64,000 nucleotides of DNA from JACVRW01 sp963846505 (GTDB lineage: Bacteria; Actinomycetota; Thermoleophilia; Solirubrobacterales; Thermoleophilaceae), in the NCBI GenBank assembly GCA_963846505.1, contig CAWJWD010000006.1, positions 124,001 to 188,000 of the forward strand, written 5' to 3'. This document shows, piece after piece, positions 1 through 7,787 of the stretch. The translations under genes were made by a program, and so were the position numbers. Each line of letters opens with the position of its first letter. Position 1 is the first letter of the stretch. A model generated the notes under the pieces. That model was not told where the DNA came from, searched no databases, and saw only the letters and a list, made by a program, of their open reading frames with translations.

Positions 1-17
1 TCTGGGTCGGGCGGTCG

Positions 18-770
18 CTAGGCGGTCAGGCCGCCGTCGACGGTCAGCACGGAGCCGGTGACGTAGCCGGCGTCGTCGGATGCGAGGAAGCGCACGCAGG
101 CGGCCACCTCCTCGGGGGTCCCGATCCTGCGCGCGGGGATCCCCTCCAGCAGCTTGTCGCCGATGCCCTCGGTGAACTCCGTCTCGATCAGGCCGGGGGC
201 GACGGCGTTGACGGTCACCTTGCGGCGCGCGACCTCGGCGGCGACGGTCTTGGTCATCGCCACCAGCCCGGCCTTCGAGGCGGCGTAGTTGGCCTGGCCG
301 GGGTTGGCGCGCTGGCCGACGATCGAGGCGACGTTGACCACGCGGCCGAAGCGGGCGCGGATCATCGGTCGCAGCGCGCGGCGGGTGGTGCGGAAGGCGG
401 CCGAGAGGTTGGTGTCGATCACCTTCGACCAGTCCTCGTCGTCGAGCTGCGGCGAGAGGCCGTCGGCGCGCACGCCGGCGTTGTTGACGAGCACCAGCAC
501 CGGGCCGAGCTCGGCCTCGGCGCGCTCGAACAGCGCGTCCGCGGCGCCGGGGTCGCAGACGTCGGCCTGCAGCGCCAGCGCGCGCCCGCCGGCGTCCTCG
601 ATCTGCTTGACGACGACGGCGGCGCCCGCCTCGTCGTTGCGGAAGTTGACGCCGACCGGCCAGCCGTCGGCGACGAGCGCTCGCGCGATCGCAGCGCCGA
701 TGCCGCGCGAAGCGCCGGTGACCAGCGCGCAGCCTTCGGGGCGGCCGTTGGTGGTCGCACTCATGCTCAT
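18..770 (-). CDS. fabG: 3-oxoacyl-ACP reductase FabG (SDR family)
   Basis: NADPH-dependent reduction of 3-oxoacyl-ACP, the first reductive step of each fatty-acid elongation cycle, in the cytoplasm. The 250-residue protein has the classical SDR layout: TGASRGIG cofactor loop at residues 18-25, an NNAG motif, a catalytic Ser in the NVAS segment and YAASK with the catalytic Tyr and Lys. The C-terminal VTGSVLTVDGG is typical of FabG. ATG at 770 is preceded by AAGGAG about 7 bases upstream; a second ATG two codons later is possible. It lies 43 bases after fabH and is the last visible gene of a fabD-fabH-fabG operon. The SDR class is certain; FabG rather than a related reductase is inferred mainly from the neighbours. 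Confidence 0.92.
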   Translation of the reverse strand: MSMSATTNGRPEGCALVTGASRGIGAAIARALVADGWPVGVNFRNDEAGAAVVVKQIEDAGGRALALQADVCDPGAADALFERAEAELGPVLVLVNNAGVRADGLSPQLDDEDWSKVIDTNLSAAFRTTRRALRPMIRARFGRVVNVASIVGQRANPGQANYAASKAGLVAMTKTVAAEVARRKVTVNAVAPGLIETEFTEGIGDKLLEGIPARRIGTPEEVAACVRFLASDDAGYVTGSVLTVDGGLTA

Positions 771-813
771 GCGGGCGCTCCTTCGAATCGGGGGCGGCCG
801 CGGGAGTCGGTGA

Positions 814-1834
814 TCACGCCCACGTGATCACCCCCGCGCCGTAGGTGAAGCCGGCGCCGAAGGCGGCCAGCAGCACGGTGCTCCCGCTCGCCAGCATGCC
901 GCGCTCGATGGCCTCGTCGAGCGCGATCGGCAGCGTCGCGGCCGAGGTGTTGCCGTAGCGGTCGATGCAGTCGATCACGCGCTCGGGGTCGAGCTCCAGA
1001 CGCTCGGCGACCGCGCTGAGGATGCGGGCGTTGGCCTGGTGGTAGACGAACAGGTCGATCTCGTCGAGCTCGACGGCGGCCAACTCGGCCGCCTCGCGCG
1101 TCGCCTCGCTCAGGCGCCGCACCGCCTCGCGGAACGTGTCGTGACCCTGCATGCGCAGGTACGGGTCGTCCTTCGCGGCGATGATCGAGCCGTAGCCGGA
1201 GCCGTCGGCGCGCAGGGCGATCGGCCCGATGCGCCCGGTCCCCACCCTCGGCGGGCGCGACGACCGCGGCGCCGGCCCCGTCGCCGAACAGCGCGGCGGT
1301 GCGCTTGTCGTCCGGGTCGGTGAAGCGCGACAGCACCTCGGCGCCGATCACCAGCACGTTGCGCGCGCGTCGGGCCTCGATCTGCGCGGTCGCGACCGAG
1401 AGCGCGCTCAGGAAGCCGGTGCAGGCCGCACCGACGTCCATCGTGCCGGCACGCGTGGCGCCGAGCTCGTGGGCGACGAGCGGCGCCGCGTTGGGCGTGA
1501 TGTCGTCCGGCGCGAGCGTCGCGACGAGCACGAGGTCGAGCTCGACCGCATCCATGCCGGCGCGCTCGAGCGCCTGACGGCCGGCGGCGACGGCCAGGTC
1601 GCTGACGCCCTGCCCGTCGGCGACGCGCCGGCGCTCGTGGATGCCGGTGCGGCTGACGATCCAGCCGTCGTCGACGCCCAGGCGGGCGGCGACGTCGGCG
1701 TTCGCGAGCACGCGCTTGGGCAGCGCCGTGCCGACGGACGCCAGGGTGGCCGCGCGCAGGCGACCTCGCTCCCAGGACGGTGGGGCCGCCTCCGCCACCA
1801 CGGGGTCGGGCGTGGCGACGTCGCGCGCGGCCAC
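814..1834 (-). CDS. fabH: beta-ketoacyl-ACP synthase III FabH (one frame change)
   Basis: Condenses acyl-CoA with malonyl-ACP to start fatty-acid synthesis. The catalytic triad is visible: Cys in AACTGFLSA, His in VYHQANARI and Asn in YGNTSAA. The reading frame changes near 1245: the N-terminal half ends in AALFGDGAGAAVVAPAEG and the C-terminal half resumes one base later at GTGRIGPIALRADG. With one base removed the gene gives about 339 residues, normal for FabH, so I treat it as intact with a sequence error. The start is uncertain. The frame is open upstream into fabD; the GTG at 1834 avoids overlap, and the conserved fold begins around RAATLASVGTALPKR. It sits between fabD and fabG. Confidence 0.85.
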
Positions 1835-1862
1835 CCTGACGTCGGTCCTCTCGGCCTGGGTG

Positions 1863-2735
1863 CTACGCACGGGCGGCCTCCATGCCGAGCGGCGATTCTG
1901 CATCTACCCCTTCGAGGGTCTTTCGAACCAGCCCGGTCAGGACCTTGCCGGGGCCCGTCTCGACGAAGCGAGTGGCGCCCCCGTCGTGGAGCGCCTGCAG
2001 GACGTCGGTCCAGCGCACCGGCTGGGTGATCGCGTCGACGAGCTGCACGCGAACGTCCGTGAACGGCGCGGCGGTGGCGCAGCAGAGCACCGGCACGCGC
2101 GGCTGGCCGATCTCGACCGCCTCGACGACGGCGCGGAAGCGCGGCACGGCCGGCTCCATCAGCGGCGAGTGGAACGCGCCGGCGACCGGCAGGCGCTTGG
2201 CGCGCACGCCGAGCTCGCGCAGCCGCGTCTCGCCGGCGCCGAGCGCGGCCAGGGAGCCGGAGAGCACGAGCTGGTCGGGCGCGTTGTCGTTGGCGATCGT
2301 CAGCCCGACGGCGGCCACGACCTCCTCGATCGGGCCGCGCTCTCGCGCGCGCACGGCCATCATGCCGCCGTCGCCGCTCTCCTCGGCCACTTCCTGCATG
2401 AAGCGCCCGCGAGCGGCGACGAGCCTGAGGCCGTCCTCGACGCCGAGCGCACCGGCGGCGGCTAGGGCGGAGATCTCGCCCAGCGAATGGCCCGCCATCG
2501 CGCCGGGCTCGTCGAGCTCGTCCTGCAGCTGTTCCCAGCCGGCGAGCGCCGCGCAGTAGATCGCGGGCTGCGCCCAGCGGGTGCCGTCGGCGGTGCGTTC
2601 GAAGAGATCGTCGGAGACCTCGGCGCACGCCAACTCGAGCAGGTCGGGCCGCCAGCGCTCGACCTGCGTACGCATGTCGGGCGCCTGGCTTCCCTGGCCG
2701 GGGAACAGCACGGCAAGTTGGTGGTTGCAAGCCAT
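1863..2735 (-). CDS. fabD: malonyl-CoA:ACP transacylase FabD
   Basis: Transfers malonyl from CoA to acyl carrier protein, supplying extender units for fatty-acid synthesis. The 290-residue protein shows the N-terminal LFPGQGSQ motif, the nucleophile serine in AGHSLGE (Ser84) and the catalytic histidine in AGAFHSPLMEP (about 193), all at the usual spacing. ATG at 2735 has GGAGAA about 12 bases upstream. It is the first gene of the minus-strand fab operon and faces a GST-like gene across a short structured intergenic region. Confidence 0.94.
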   Translation of the reverse strand: MACNHQLAVLFPGQGSQAPDMRTQVERWRPDLLELACAEVSDDLFERTADGTRWAQPAIYCAALAGWEQLQDELDEPGAMAGHSLGEISALAAAGALGVEDGLRLVAARGRFMQEVAEESGDGGMMAVRARERGPIEEVVAAVGLTIANDNAPDQLVLSGSLAALGAGETRLRELGVRAKRLPVAGAFHSPLMEPAVPRFRAVVEAVEIGQPRVPVLCCATAAPFTDVRVQLVDAITQPVRWTDVLQALHDGGATRFVETGPGKVLTGLVRKTLEGVDAESPLGMEAARA

Positions 2736-2782
2736 CGAGAGAAGAGTTCTCCGGGGAGACGCCTACGTTTCCCGTTGCGGCC

Positions 2783-2846
2783 GGCGAACCCCCCGGGCGG
2801 GGGGTGCCGATGCGATCCCGGCTGATGGCAGCCATCAGCGATCGGC
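2783..2846. other. two nested hairpins in the fabD / GST divergent region
   Basis: Between the divergent starts at 2735 and 2883 are two strong inverted repeats. One is CCCCCC(2789-2794)-GGGC-GGGGGG(2799-2804), extendable by GGC/GCC. The other is GCTGATGG(2821-2828)-CAG-CCATCAGC(2832-2839), enclosed by GCCGAT(2806-2811)/ATCGGC(2841-2846). It could be a structured leader of either gene or an operator. It matches no riboswitch class I can recall, and a terminator makes little sense between divergent genes. Confidence 0.45.
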
Positions 2847-2882
2847 GTGGCGCGCGGCCCGCCCTGCTGGGAAGCTGAGGGC

Positions 2883-3500
2883 GTGATCCGGCTCTGGCGC
2901 GCCCCCTGGTCCACCAACGTCGAGCGCGTGGCGCTGGCGCTCGCCCACAAGGGCCTGGAGGTCAAGTCGGTGCTGATCTCCTACGACGACCGCTCGCCGG
3001 TCGAGGCGGTCAGCGGCCAGGGCCTCGTGCCGGTGATCGAGGATGGCGGCGACGTGGTGGCGGACTCGACGCGCATCCTCGAATACCTCGAGCGGCGCTA
3101 TCCCCAGCCGCCGCTGTTTCCCGCCGACCCCGCGCGGCGCGCCGAGGTCGAGGTGTTCATCGACTGGTTCAACAGGGTCTGGAAGCTCGCGCCGAACGCG
3201 ATCGAAGCCGAGCTCACGGCCCCCTCCCCCGACCCAGCTCGGATCGACGCCCTCGCCGCGACGATGCGCGAGCACCTCAGCCTCTTCGAGCGTCTGCTCG
3301 ACGGCCGCGACCACCTCTTCGGCGACTTCGGCGCAGCCGACTGCGTCGCGTTCCCCTTCCTCGAGTTCGCCGCCGGGCGCGATCCCGAGGACGAGGAGCT
3401 GTTCCACCGCGTACTCGAGGACCAGCAGCGCGCGGTGGCCGGCGACCTGCCGCAGCTGCTGGCGTGGATCGGACGCGTGGACGCGCGCCCCCGCGCGTAG
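2883..3500 (+). CDS. glutathione S-transferase-like protein
   Basis: A 205-residue protein with a thioredoxin-fold N-terminal half and helical C-terminal half, as in glutathione S-transferases. It shows the family pattern LWRAPWSTNVERV, the cis-Pro segment LVPVIED and the D-S-T-R-I-L-E-YLE stretch of the thiol-binding site. The C-terminal half holds the GDFGAADC motif found in GST helix 6. The start is a GTG preceded by a weak CTGAGGG; upstream residues in the same frame look non-coding. Actinobacteria generally use mycothiol instead of glutathione, so the substrate is open. Confidence 0.75.
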   Translation: MIRLWRAPWSTNVERVALALAHKGLEVKSVLISYDDRSPVEAVSGQGLVPVIEDGGDVVADSTRILEYLERRYPQPPLFPADPARRAEVEVFIDWFNRVWKLAPNAIEAELTAPSPDPARIDALAATMREHLSLFERLLDGRDHLFGDFGAADCVAFPFLEFAAGRDPEDEELFHRVLEDQQRAVAGDLPQLLAWIGRVDARPRA

Positions 3501-3572
3501 AGCGGCGCGCCCCTGCCGCGATGCCGGCGCGGGGCTGACTTGCCAGCCCCGCCCGACATCGGACGACAGTCG

Positions 3573-4154
3573 CTATGAGATCGTGAGCGTCTCGGTGAAG
3601 GTGTAGTCCGCAACGAAGTCAGCGGTCCCACCCTCGGTGCATCTAATGCCTCTAGACGTCTTTCTGAGTCTTGTAGCGGTCAGATTGCCTGCGGCTCTGA
3701 GGGTCTGCGGACCTGAGACTGTGCAGACCAGGCCGCCGCCGAGGCAGCTGACCTCGAGTGTGAAGTTGGCGTCGAGCACGACGTCGCCGGTGGCGGAGAC
3801 GCCTGCGGTTGACGCGGTTGATCTAAGTGTGATGGTTGTGGGGGTTCTTCTGCTTGTGGTGACCTCACATGACACGCCAAAAGAGCCGGTGCATGTGGTT
3901 CTGCCTCTGTTGGAGAAGTCGAACTCGCCTGATGCGCTCAGGCCGTCGGCGGCGACGGTGCCGGCGAATGTGCTTGTCGCGCATCTGGCGGACAGGCCGC
4001 CTCTAGTCAACTGGGTGTTCGTGGAGGTGGCTGTGACTCTCTGGCTGCTGGCTCTGGCTGTGATGGTCGCGTAGGCCGGTGCCGCCACAACTGCCAGGAC
4101 AGCGAGCGCAGCCCCCACGAGAAGCGAAGCCCGTCCGACAATGATCTTGATCAT
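3573..4154 (-). CDS. secreted protein of unknown function, paralogue of 38944-39552
   Basis: A 193-residue exported protein with an N-terminal signal peptide (MIKIIVGRASLLVG, a hydrophobic stretch, then APAYA). GGAGG sits five bases before this ATG, so I reject the longer open frame to 4271. The mature part is Ser/Thr-rich with paired cysteines. It aligns end to end with the protein at 38944-39552: TNT near the start, an RC-ST-GT block, TLRS, LDANF, C-x-V-x-GPQ, and an ending in ADY and LTIS. Codon use differs from its neighbours: several arginines are AGA, and A/T third positions are common. I do not recognise the family. An extracellular beta-sheet domain is my guess. Confidence 0.75.
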   Translation of the reverse strand: MIKIIVGRASLLVGAALAVLAVVAAPAYATITARASSQRVTATSTNTQLTRGGLSARCATSTFAGTVAADGLSASGEFDFSNRGRTTCTGSFGVSCEVTTSRRTPTTITLRSTASTAGVSATGDVVLDANFTLEVSCLGGGLVCTVSGPQTLRAAGNLTATRLRKTSRGIRCTEGGTADFVADYTFTETLTIS

Positions 4155-4298
4155 CGCGTCCTCCCTGAGGTGCTTGGACGTCGATGCCCAGACGACATGG
4201 ACGTGCAGAGCCCACCACCACGATGAGGGCACCGTACGCGATGGACCGCCGCCGCTATGTCCGAGCTTCAAACGCCGGTGAGTTTATAGCGTTCGAGA

Positions 4299-4313
4299 AT
4301 ACCTGATAGGTAT
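4299..4313. promoter_or_regulatory. perfect palindrome ATACCT-GAT-AGGTAT
   Basis: A 6-3-6 perfect inverted repeat in an AT-rich stretch about 145 bases upstream of the secreted-protein gene at 3573-4154. It is unusual in composition for this genome and plausible as a repressor or activator site. No binding protein can be assigned. Confidence 0.45.
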
Positions 4314-4321
4314 GTATTTCG

Positions 4322-4345
4322 CTGCACTGCACTGCACTGCACTGC
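4322..4345. repeat. tandem CTGCA repeat, about 4.8 copies
   Basis: Uninterrupted 5-bp repeat units, non-coding, between the convergent-side end of the small gene at 4385 and the promoter region of the secreted protein. A pentanucleotide microsatellite of this kind can vary in copy number by slippage. Here it lies next to the palindrome at 4299. Confidence 0.7.
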
Positions 4346-4384
4346 GATGCCGCCCGCCCCGCGCGGCAGTGCCGGGGACGGCGC

Positions 4385-4561
4385 TCAGGCGCTCGCGGCG
4401 GCGTCCGCACCGGCGATGAAGGCCAACGCGTCGAGCGCGGCCTCCTCGATGCCGTCGTCGGCCGCGTTGTAGTTGCCGCGGTCGGCATAGAAGAGCAGCG
4501 TCTCGCAGGCGTGCGCGAGCAGGAACTCGAGCGCCTGACGCTCGAGGCGAAGGGTGTTCAT
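4385..4561 (-). CDS. small hypothetical protein after the response regulator
   Basis: A short open frame of about 58 residues beginning MNTLRLERQALEFLLAH and ending in an Ala-rich tail. It is rich in Leu, Ala and acidic residues and probably helical. The frame is open further back to the response-regulator stop at 4627, so the start could lie upstream at a GTG or CTG. Spacing and codon bias suggest co-transcription with the two-component genes. I do not recognise it. Confidence 0.45.
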   Translation of the reverse strand: MNTLRLERQALEFLLAHACETLLFYADRGNYNAADDGIEEAALDALAFIAGADAAASA

Positions 4562-4626
4562 CTGCTCGCGGTGGTCGACGATCACGACCCGGTACTCGGC
4601 GAGCGCCGCCGGATCGTGAGCGCCGT

Positions 4627-5232
4627 TCAGTCCGTCAGCCCCAGCCGCTCCGCCCGCCGCACCGCCTCGGCGCGGTTGCGCACCTTGAGCTTGCGATAGA
4701 GCGAGCTGGTGTGCTCCTTGACGGTGTGCGGGGAGAGGTAGAGCCGCTGGGCGATCTCCTTGTTGGTCGCACCGGAGGCCATCAGCGAGAGCACCTCGCG
4801 CTCGCGCTCGGTCAGTGGGACCGAGGGCTGCTCGGCGCGCGGGGCGAAGACGGTCTCCCCGCGACCGACGCGGCGCACCGCCTCGGCGACCTCGTGAGCC
4901 GAGGAGTCCTTGGAGACGAAGCCCGACGCACCGGCCGCCCGCGCCGCGGGCGGGGAGATCCAGCCGGCGCCGGAGATCAGCAGCACGCGCGTGCTCGGGG
5001 ACTGGCGCCGGATCGCCTCGCAGAGCTCGGCACCGGACTCCTCGCCCACGAACAGGTCCACGAGCGCGACGTGGGGGTCGTAGCGGCGGCACATGTCGAG
5101 CGCCTCCTCGGAGTCGGAGGCGGACACGCAGCGCTCGACCCAGGGCTGCTCGGTCAGCAGCAGGCGGAAGCCCCAGTGCACGACGTCGTGGTCGTCGACC
5201 ACGAGCACGCGCACGTTGCGCTCGGGGCTCAC
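4627..5232 (-). CDS. NarL/LuxR-family response regulator
   Basis: A 201-residue DNA-binding response regulator. The receiver domain (residues 5-120) has the acidic pair DD near residue 13, the phospho-acceptor Asp59 in HVALVDLF and Lys108 in FVSKDS. A LuxR-type helix-turn-helix follows at about 138-195 (LTEREREVLSLMASG, then TNKEIAQRLYLSPHTVKEH). The GTG start overlaps the stop of the histidine kinase gene (GTGA), so the two are translationally coupled and form a cognate pair. Target genes cannot be inferred from the sequence. Confidence 0.93.
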   Translation of the reverse strand: MSPERNVRVLVVDDHDVVHWGFRLLLTEQPWVERCVSASDSEEALDMCRRYDPHVALVDLFVGEESGAELCEAIRRQSPSTRVLLISGAGWISPPAARAAGASGFVSKDSSAHEVAEAVRRVGRGETVFAPRAEQPSVPLTEREREVLSLMASGATNKEIAQRLYLSPHTVKEHTSSLYRKLKVRNRAEAVRRAERLGLTD

Positions 5233-6425
5233 GGCGCCCGCGAGTCGCCGTCGTCGGACTCGCCGGCCGCAGCATCCGCCGTCGCGGACGCGTCGGCGTC
5301 CTCCTCCGGATCGATCGGCACCACCAGGCGCACGCGCCAGCGCGAGTCTCCCTCGGAGCCGAACTCGATCACGCCGCCGAGCTGCAGCGCCTCCGCGGCG
5401 GCGAGGCGCAAGCCCATGCCCGTGCCGCGAGCGGCGCGCAGCGCGTCGTCGAGGCCGTCGTTGCGCACCTCGAGCATGAACGTGCCGTCGACGCGTCCCA
5501 CGTGCACCTCGACGCTCGTCGGCCGCGCGTGCTTGCGCGCGTTGCGCAGCGCCTCGGCCAGCACCGACTGCGCCAGGGGCTCGGCGCTGCGCGGCACCGT
5601 CACGCCCGGTTCCCAGTCGAGCTCCAGCGGCAGGTCCCTGTAGTGGCGCCCGAGCCGCGCCAGCTCCTCGCGCAGCGTCGCGCCGGTGTCGCGCGCCGTC
5701 GGTGCCAGCGGTCGCGCGATCGCCTCGCGCAGGTCCGCCAGCGCCGCCTGCATCTCGTCCGCGCAGCGCCGGCGGGCCTCGTCGCTCAGCGGCAGGTCCG
5801 ACCCGAGCACGAGCGAGACGCCGAACAGCCGCTGCACGACCCGGTCGTGGATGTCGCGCGCGAGGTCGATGCGGGCCTGCAGCAGCCGCGCCCGCCCCTG
5901 GTGGCTGGTCGCGATGCGCACGCTGGCGGCCAGCGCCGCGGTGCGGCCGAGGGCCCACATCGAGTTGCGCTCCGCTTCCGTGAGCGTGAAGCTGCCGCCA
6001 CCGCGGTCGGCGAAGATCACGCCCAGCCAGCGCCCCGCAGCGGCCACCGGCGTGCAGGTCAGCGACGTGACGCCCTCGAAGCGCGCGTAGCGCTCGGGCA
6101 CCCAGCGCGCGAGGTCGCCCTCGATCTCGACCACCCGGTCCTCGGCCAGCGCCAGCTGGGCGATCGGCGTCTCCTCGAGGGTGCCGTAGACGTTGTCGAG
6201 CAGCCCCTGCGCGATGCCGTGGCTGCCGACGGGAATCACGAGCTTGCGTGCGTCGTCGTAGAGCAGCAGGCCGGCACGCTCCATGTTCGCCACCCGGCAG
6301 AGCGCCGAGCAGAGGCGATCGTAGAACGCGCCGCCGGAGGGCTCGGCGTCCCGGTCCAGCTCGGACAGCAGCTCCACGATCGCGTCGAGTGCCTCGGTCA
6401 GCGGAGGGACGGTGGCGTCTGCCAT
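5229..6425 (-). CDS. GAF-domain sensor histidine kinase (NarX/DesK class)
   Basis: A 398-residue kinase lacking membrane segments, so probably cytosolic sensing. A GAF-like domain spans about residues 30-170, followed by a HisKA_3 dimerisation helix with phospho-acceptor His193 in ARDIHDRVVQRLFG. The ATPase domain follows: N-box EALRNARKHA at 291-300, G1 VRNDG near 320 and G2 GTGMGLRLA near 334. The C-terminus is acidic and disordered. It is followed directly by its response regulator with a 4-bp overlap. The ligand of the GAF domain is unknown. Confidence 0.92.
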   Translation of the reverse strand: MADATVPPLTEALDAIVELLSELDRDAEPSGGAFYDRLCSALCRVANMERAGLLLYDDARKLVIPVGSHGIAQGLLDNVYGTLEETPIAQLALAEDRVVEIEGDLARWVPERYARFEGVTSLTCTPVAAAGRWLGVIFADRGGGSFTLTEAERNSMWALGRTAALAASVRIATSHQGRARLLQARIDLARDIHDRVVQRLFGVSLVLGSDLPLSDEARRRCADEMQAALADLREAIARPLAPTARDTGATLREELARLGRHYRDLPLELDWEPGVTVPRSAEPLAQSVLAEALRNARKHARPTSVEVHVGRVDGTFMLEVRNDGLDDALRAARGTGMGLRLAAAEALQLGGVIEFGSEGDSRWRVRLVVPIDPEEDADASATADAAAGESDDGDSRAP

Positions 6426-6453
6426 CGCCCCAAGTTCTACAGGTGGCCTCAGC

Positions 6454-6684
6454 TCAGGCCGCTTGGAGCGAGAGCCGCAACGTCTGGTCGGAGGTCAGCA
6501 TGACCGTGCGCGTGTAGCCGCAGCTGCGGCAGCTGCACTCGACGTGGCCCTCGAAGTCCTCGACCTCGAGCGACCACTCGACGTTGCCGGAGAGGCACAT
6601 GCGGCAGGCCAGCGCCGCCTCGACGAGACAGTCCTCGTCGTTGCCGCGGAAGCTTGCGAGCTCGAGCGTGCCGTTGGCGTCCAT
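6454..6684 (-). CDS. small cysteine-pair (zinc-ribbon-like) protein
   Basis: A 76-residue protein with two cysteine pairs, CRMC at 27-30 and CSCRSC at 50-55. This is compatible with a zinc ribbon whose two knuckles are about 20 residues apart. The rest is acidic and beta-like. It lies between folK and the histidine kinase gene on the same strand, with only a weak purine stretch before the ATG. No known family is evident; a metal-binding role is inferred from the cysteines only. Confidence 0.6.
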   Translation of the reverse strand: MDANGTLELASFRGNDEDCLVEAALACRMCLSGNVEWSLEVEDFEGHVECSCRSCGYTRTVMLTSDQTLRLSLQAA

Positions 6685-6734
6685 GCCCCTAACCGTGGCC
6701 GGAATCTCCGCCCATGGCGCACATGGCCGGCCAA

Positions 6735-7235
6735 TCACCCCCAGTCGGGGGGTGCCACCACGTCCACCCGCTGATCGAGCACGCCGGGCAGCGCGTCGGC
6801 GAGCACCGTGCCGCCGGGCAGGATGAGCTCGGAATCCAGCTCGAGCAGCGGCTCGAGCACGAAGCGCCTGCTCGTCGCCTCCGGATGCGGCAGCGTCAGC
6901 CGCTCGTGCTCCAGCTCGATCTCGCCGAGCAGCAGCACGTCGACGTCGATCGGGCGCGGTCCGTGACGCGGTCCCCCTCCCGAGCGACCCAACTCGCGCT
7001 CGACCGCCTTGCAGGCGTCGAGCAGCTCCAGCGGCAGCAGCACCGTGTCCACCCGCAGCACGGCGTTGAGGAAGTCGGCCTGGTCGAGCACCTCGCCCTG
7101 GGGCGCCGTCTCGTAGATCGAGGACGAGGCGAGCACCTCGATCCCGTGCACGCCGAGCGCCGAGCGCGCCGCGCGCAGGTTGGCCAGGCGATCGCCCTCG
7201 TTGGAACCCAGGCCGAGGTAGCCCGTCGGGGGCAT
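6735..7235 (-). CDS. folK: 2-amino-4-hydroxy-6-hydroxymethyldihydropteridine pyrophosphokinase
   Basis: Transfers pyrophosphate from ATP to 6-hydroxymethyl-dihydropterin in folate synthesis. The 166-residue protein starts with the family motif YLGLGSNEGDR, and the HPPK signature GPRPIDVDVLLLG lies at residues 92-104, with the HP-x-A-x-x-RRFVLEPL segment following. ATG overlaps the folB stop (ATGA), indicating translational coupling. Its partner folP is about 3 kb away at 10193, separated by an inserted MarR/MFS/USP block. Confidence 0.95.
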   Translation of the reverse strand: MPPTGYLGLGSNEGDRLANLRAARSALGVHGIEVLASSSIYETAPQGEVLDQADFLNAVLRVDTVLLPLELLDACKAVERELGRSGGGPRHGPRPIDVDVLLLGEIELEHERLTLPHPEATSRRFVLEPLLELDSELILPGGTVLADALPGVLDQRVDVVAPPDWG

Positions 7236-7699
7236 CAGTCGCCCTCCCGCCACACCTCCACGGCAACCTCGTCGACCGGCAGCGGGATCGGAGGTTCGGG
7301 CTTGGCCGCCTTCACACGCACGGACTCGACGCCGTAGCGATCCATCAGCCGATCCGCCACCGCGGCGCAGAGCCGCTCCAGCGTCCGGTACGAGCGCTCC
7401 TGCGCCGCCAGCGCCACCTGCTCGCAGACGTCCGCGTAGTCGACCGTGTCCTCGACGCGGTCGGTGACCGTCGCGTCGCACTCGTCGAGTTCGAAGGCGA
7501 TGTCGAACACCAGCCGCTGGCCCAGCTCGCGCTCGGCCTCGCTGACGCCGTGCCGCGTGTAGAGCGAGAGGCCCGTGATCTCGATCGAGACCGTCGGCGA
7601 GCCCGACTCGACGTCGTCCTCGTCGAGATCGTCGTCGAGCTCCTCGTCGAGCTCCGGCTCGAGCTCGTCGTCGGGATCGGGGTCGGGGTTCCAGGTCAT
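7235..7699 (-). CDS. folB: dihydroneopterin aldolase with acidic N-terminal extension
   Basis: Converts dihydroneopterin to 6-hydroxymethyl-dihydropterin and glycolaldehyde. The core (about residues 37-154) has the FolB pattern VSIEITGLSLYTRHGVSEAE, a central DYADVCEQV and C-terminal SVRVKAAKPEPP with the catalytic lysine. About 35 extra N-terminal residues are almost all Asp, Glu and Pro, so the protein is 154 residues against the usual 120 or so. The extension may be a genuine acidic tail; a start near the core is not supported by an obvious internal ATG. It is coupled to folK by ATGA overlap. Confidence 0.9.
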   Translation of the reverse strand: MTWNPDPDPDDELEPELDEELDDDLDEDDVESGSPTVSIEITGLSLYTRHGVSEAERELGQRLVFDIAFELDECDATVTDRVEDTVDYADVCEQVALAAQERSYRTLERLCAAVADRLMDRYGVESVRVKAAKPEPPIPLPVDEVAVEVWREGD

Positions 7700-7750
7700 C
7701 GCGCGCCTCGGCCCGGAAAGTAGCAGCGGCAGCTCGCATCGATGAAGTCG

Positions 7751-7777
7751 TTAGGCAGCTAGTAATTAGGGTGCTAG
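7751..7777. promoter_or_regulatory. direct repeats upstream of marR/MFS operon
   Basis: Two 12-base direct repeats, TTAGGCAGCTAG (7751-7762) and TTAGGGTGCTAG (7766-7777), identical at 10 of 12 positions and 15 bases apart. They lie just before the GTG at 7788 in a locally AT-rich stretch. MarR proteins commonly bind such sites over their own promoter, so autoregulation of the operon is the likely role. Confidence 0.55.
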
Positions 7778-7787
7778 TTTTCTCGGG

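Noticed and set aside
2783..2846. Bidirectional terminator between fabD and the GST-like gene
   Set aside because: The flanking genes diverge, so a terminator has no transcript to stop.
4322..4345. CRISPR repeat
   Set aside because: The 5-bp units are contiguous with no spacers.
4627..5958. A 443-residue fusion of histidine kinase and response regulator
   Set aside because: The N-terminal part is a frame shadow. The kinase stop and regulator GTG overlap in GTGA, so these are two genes.
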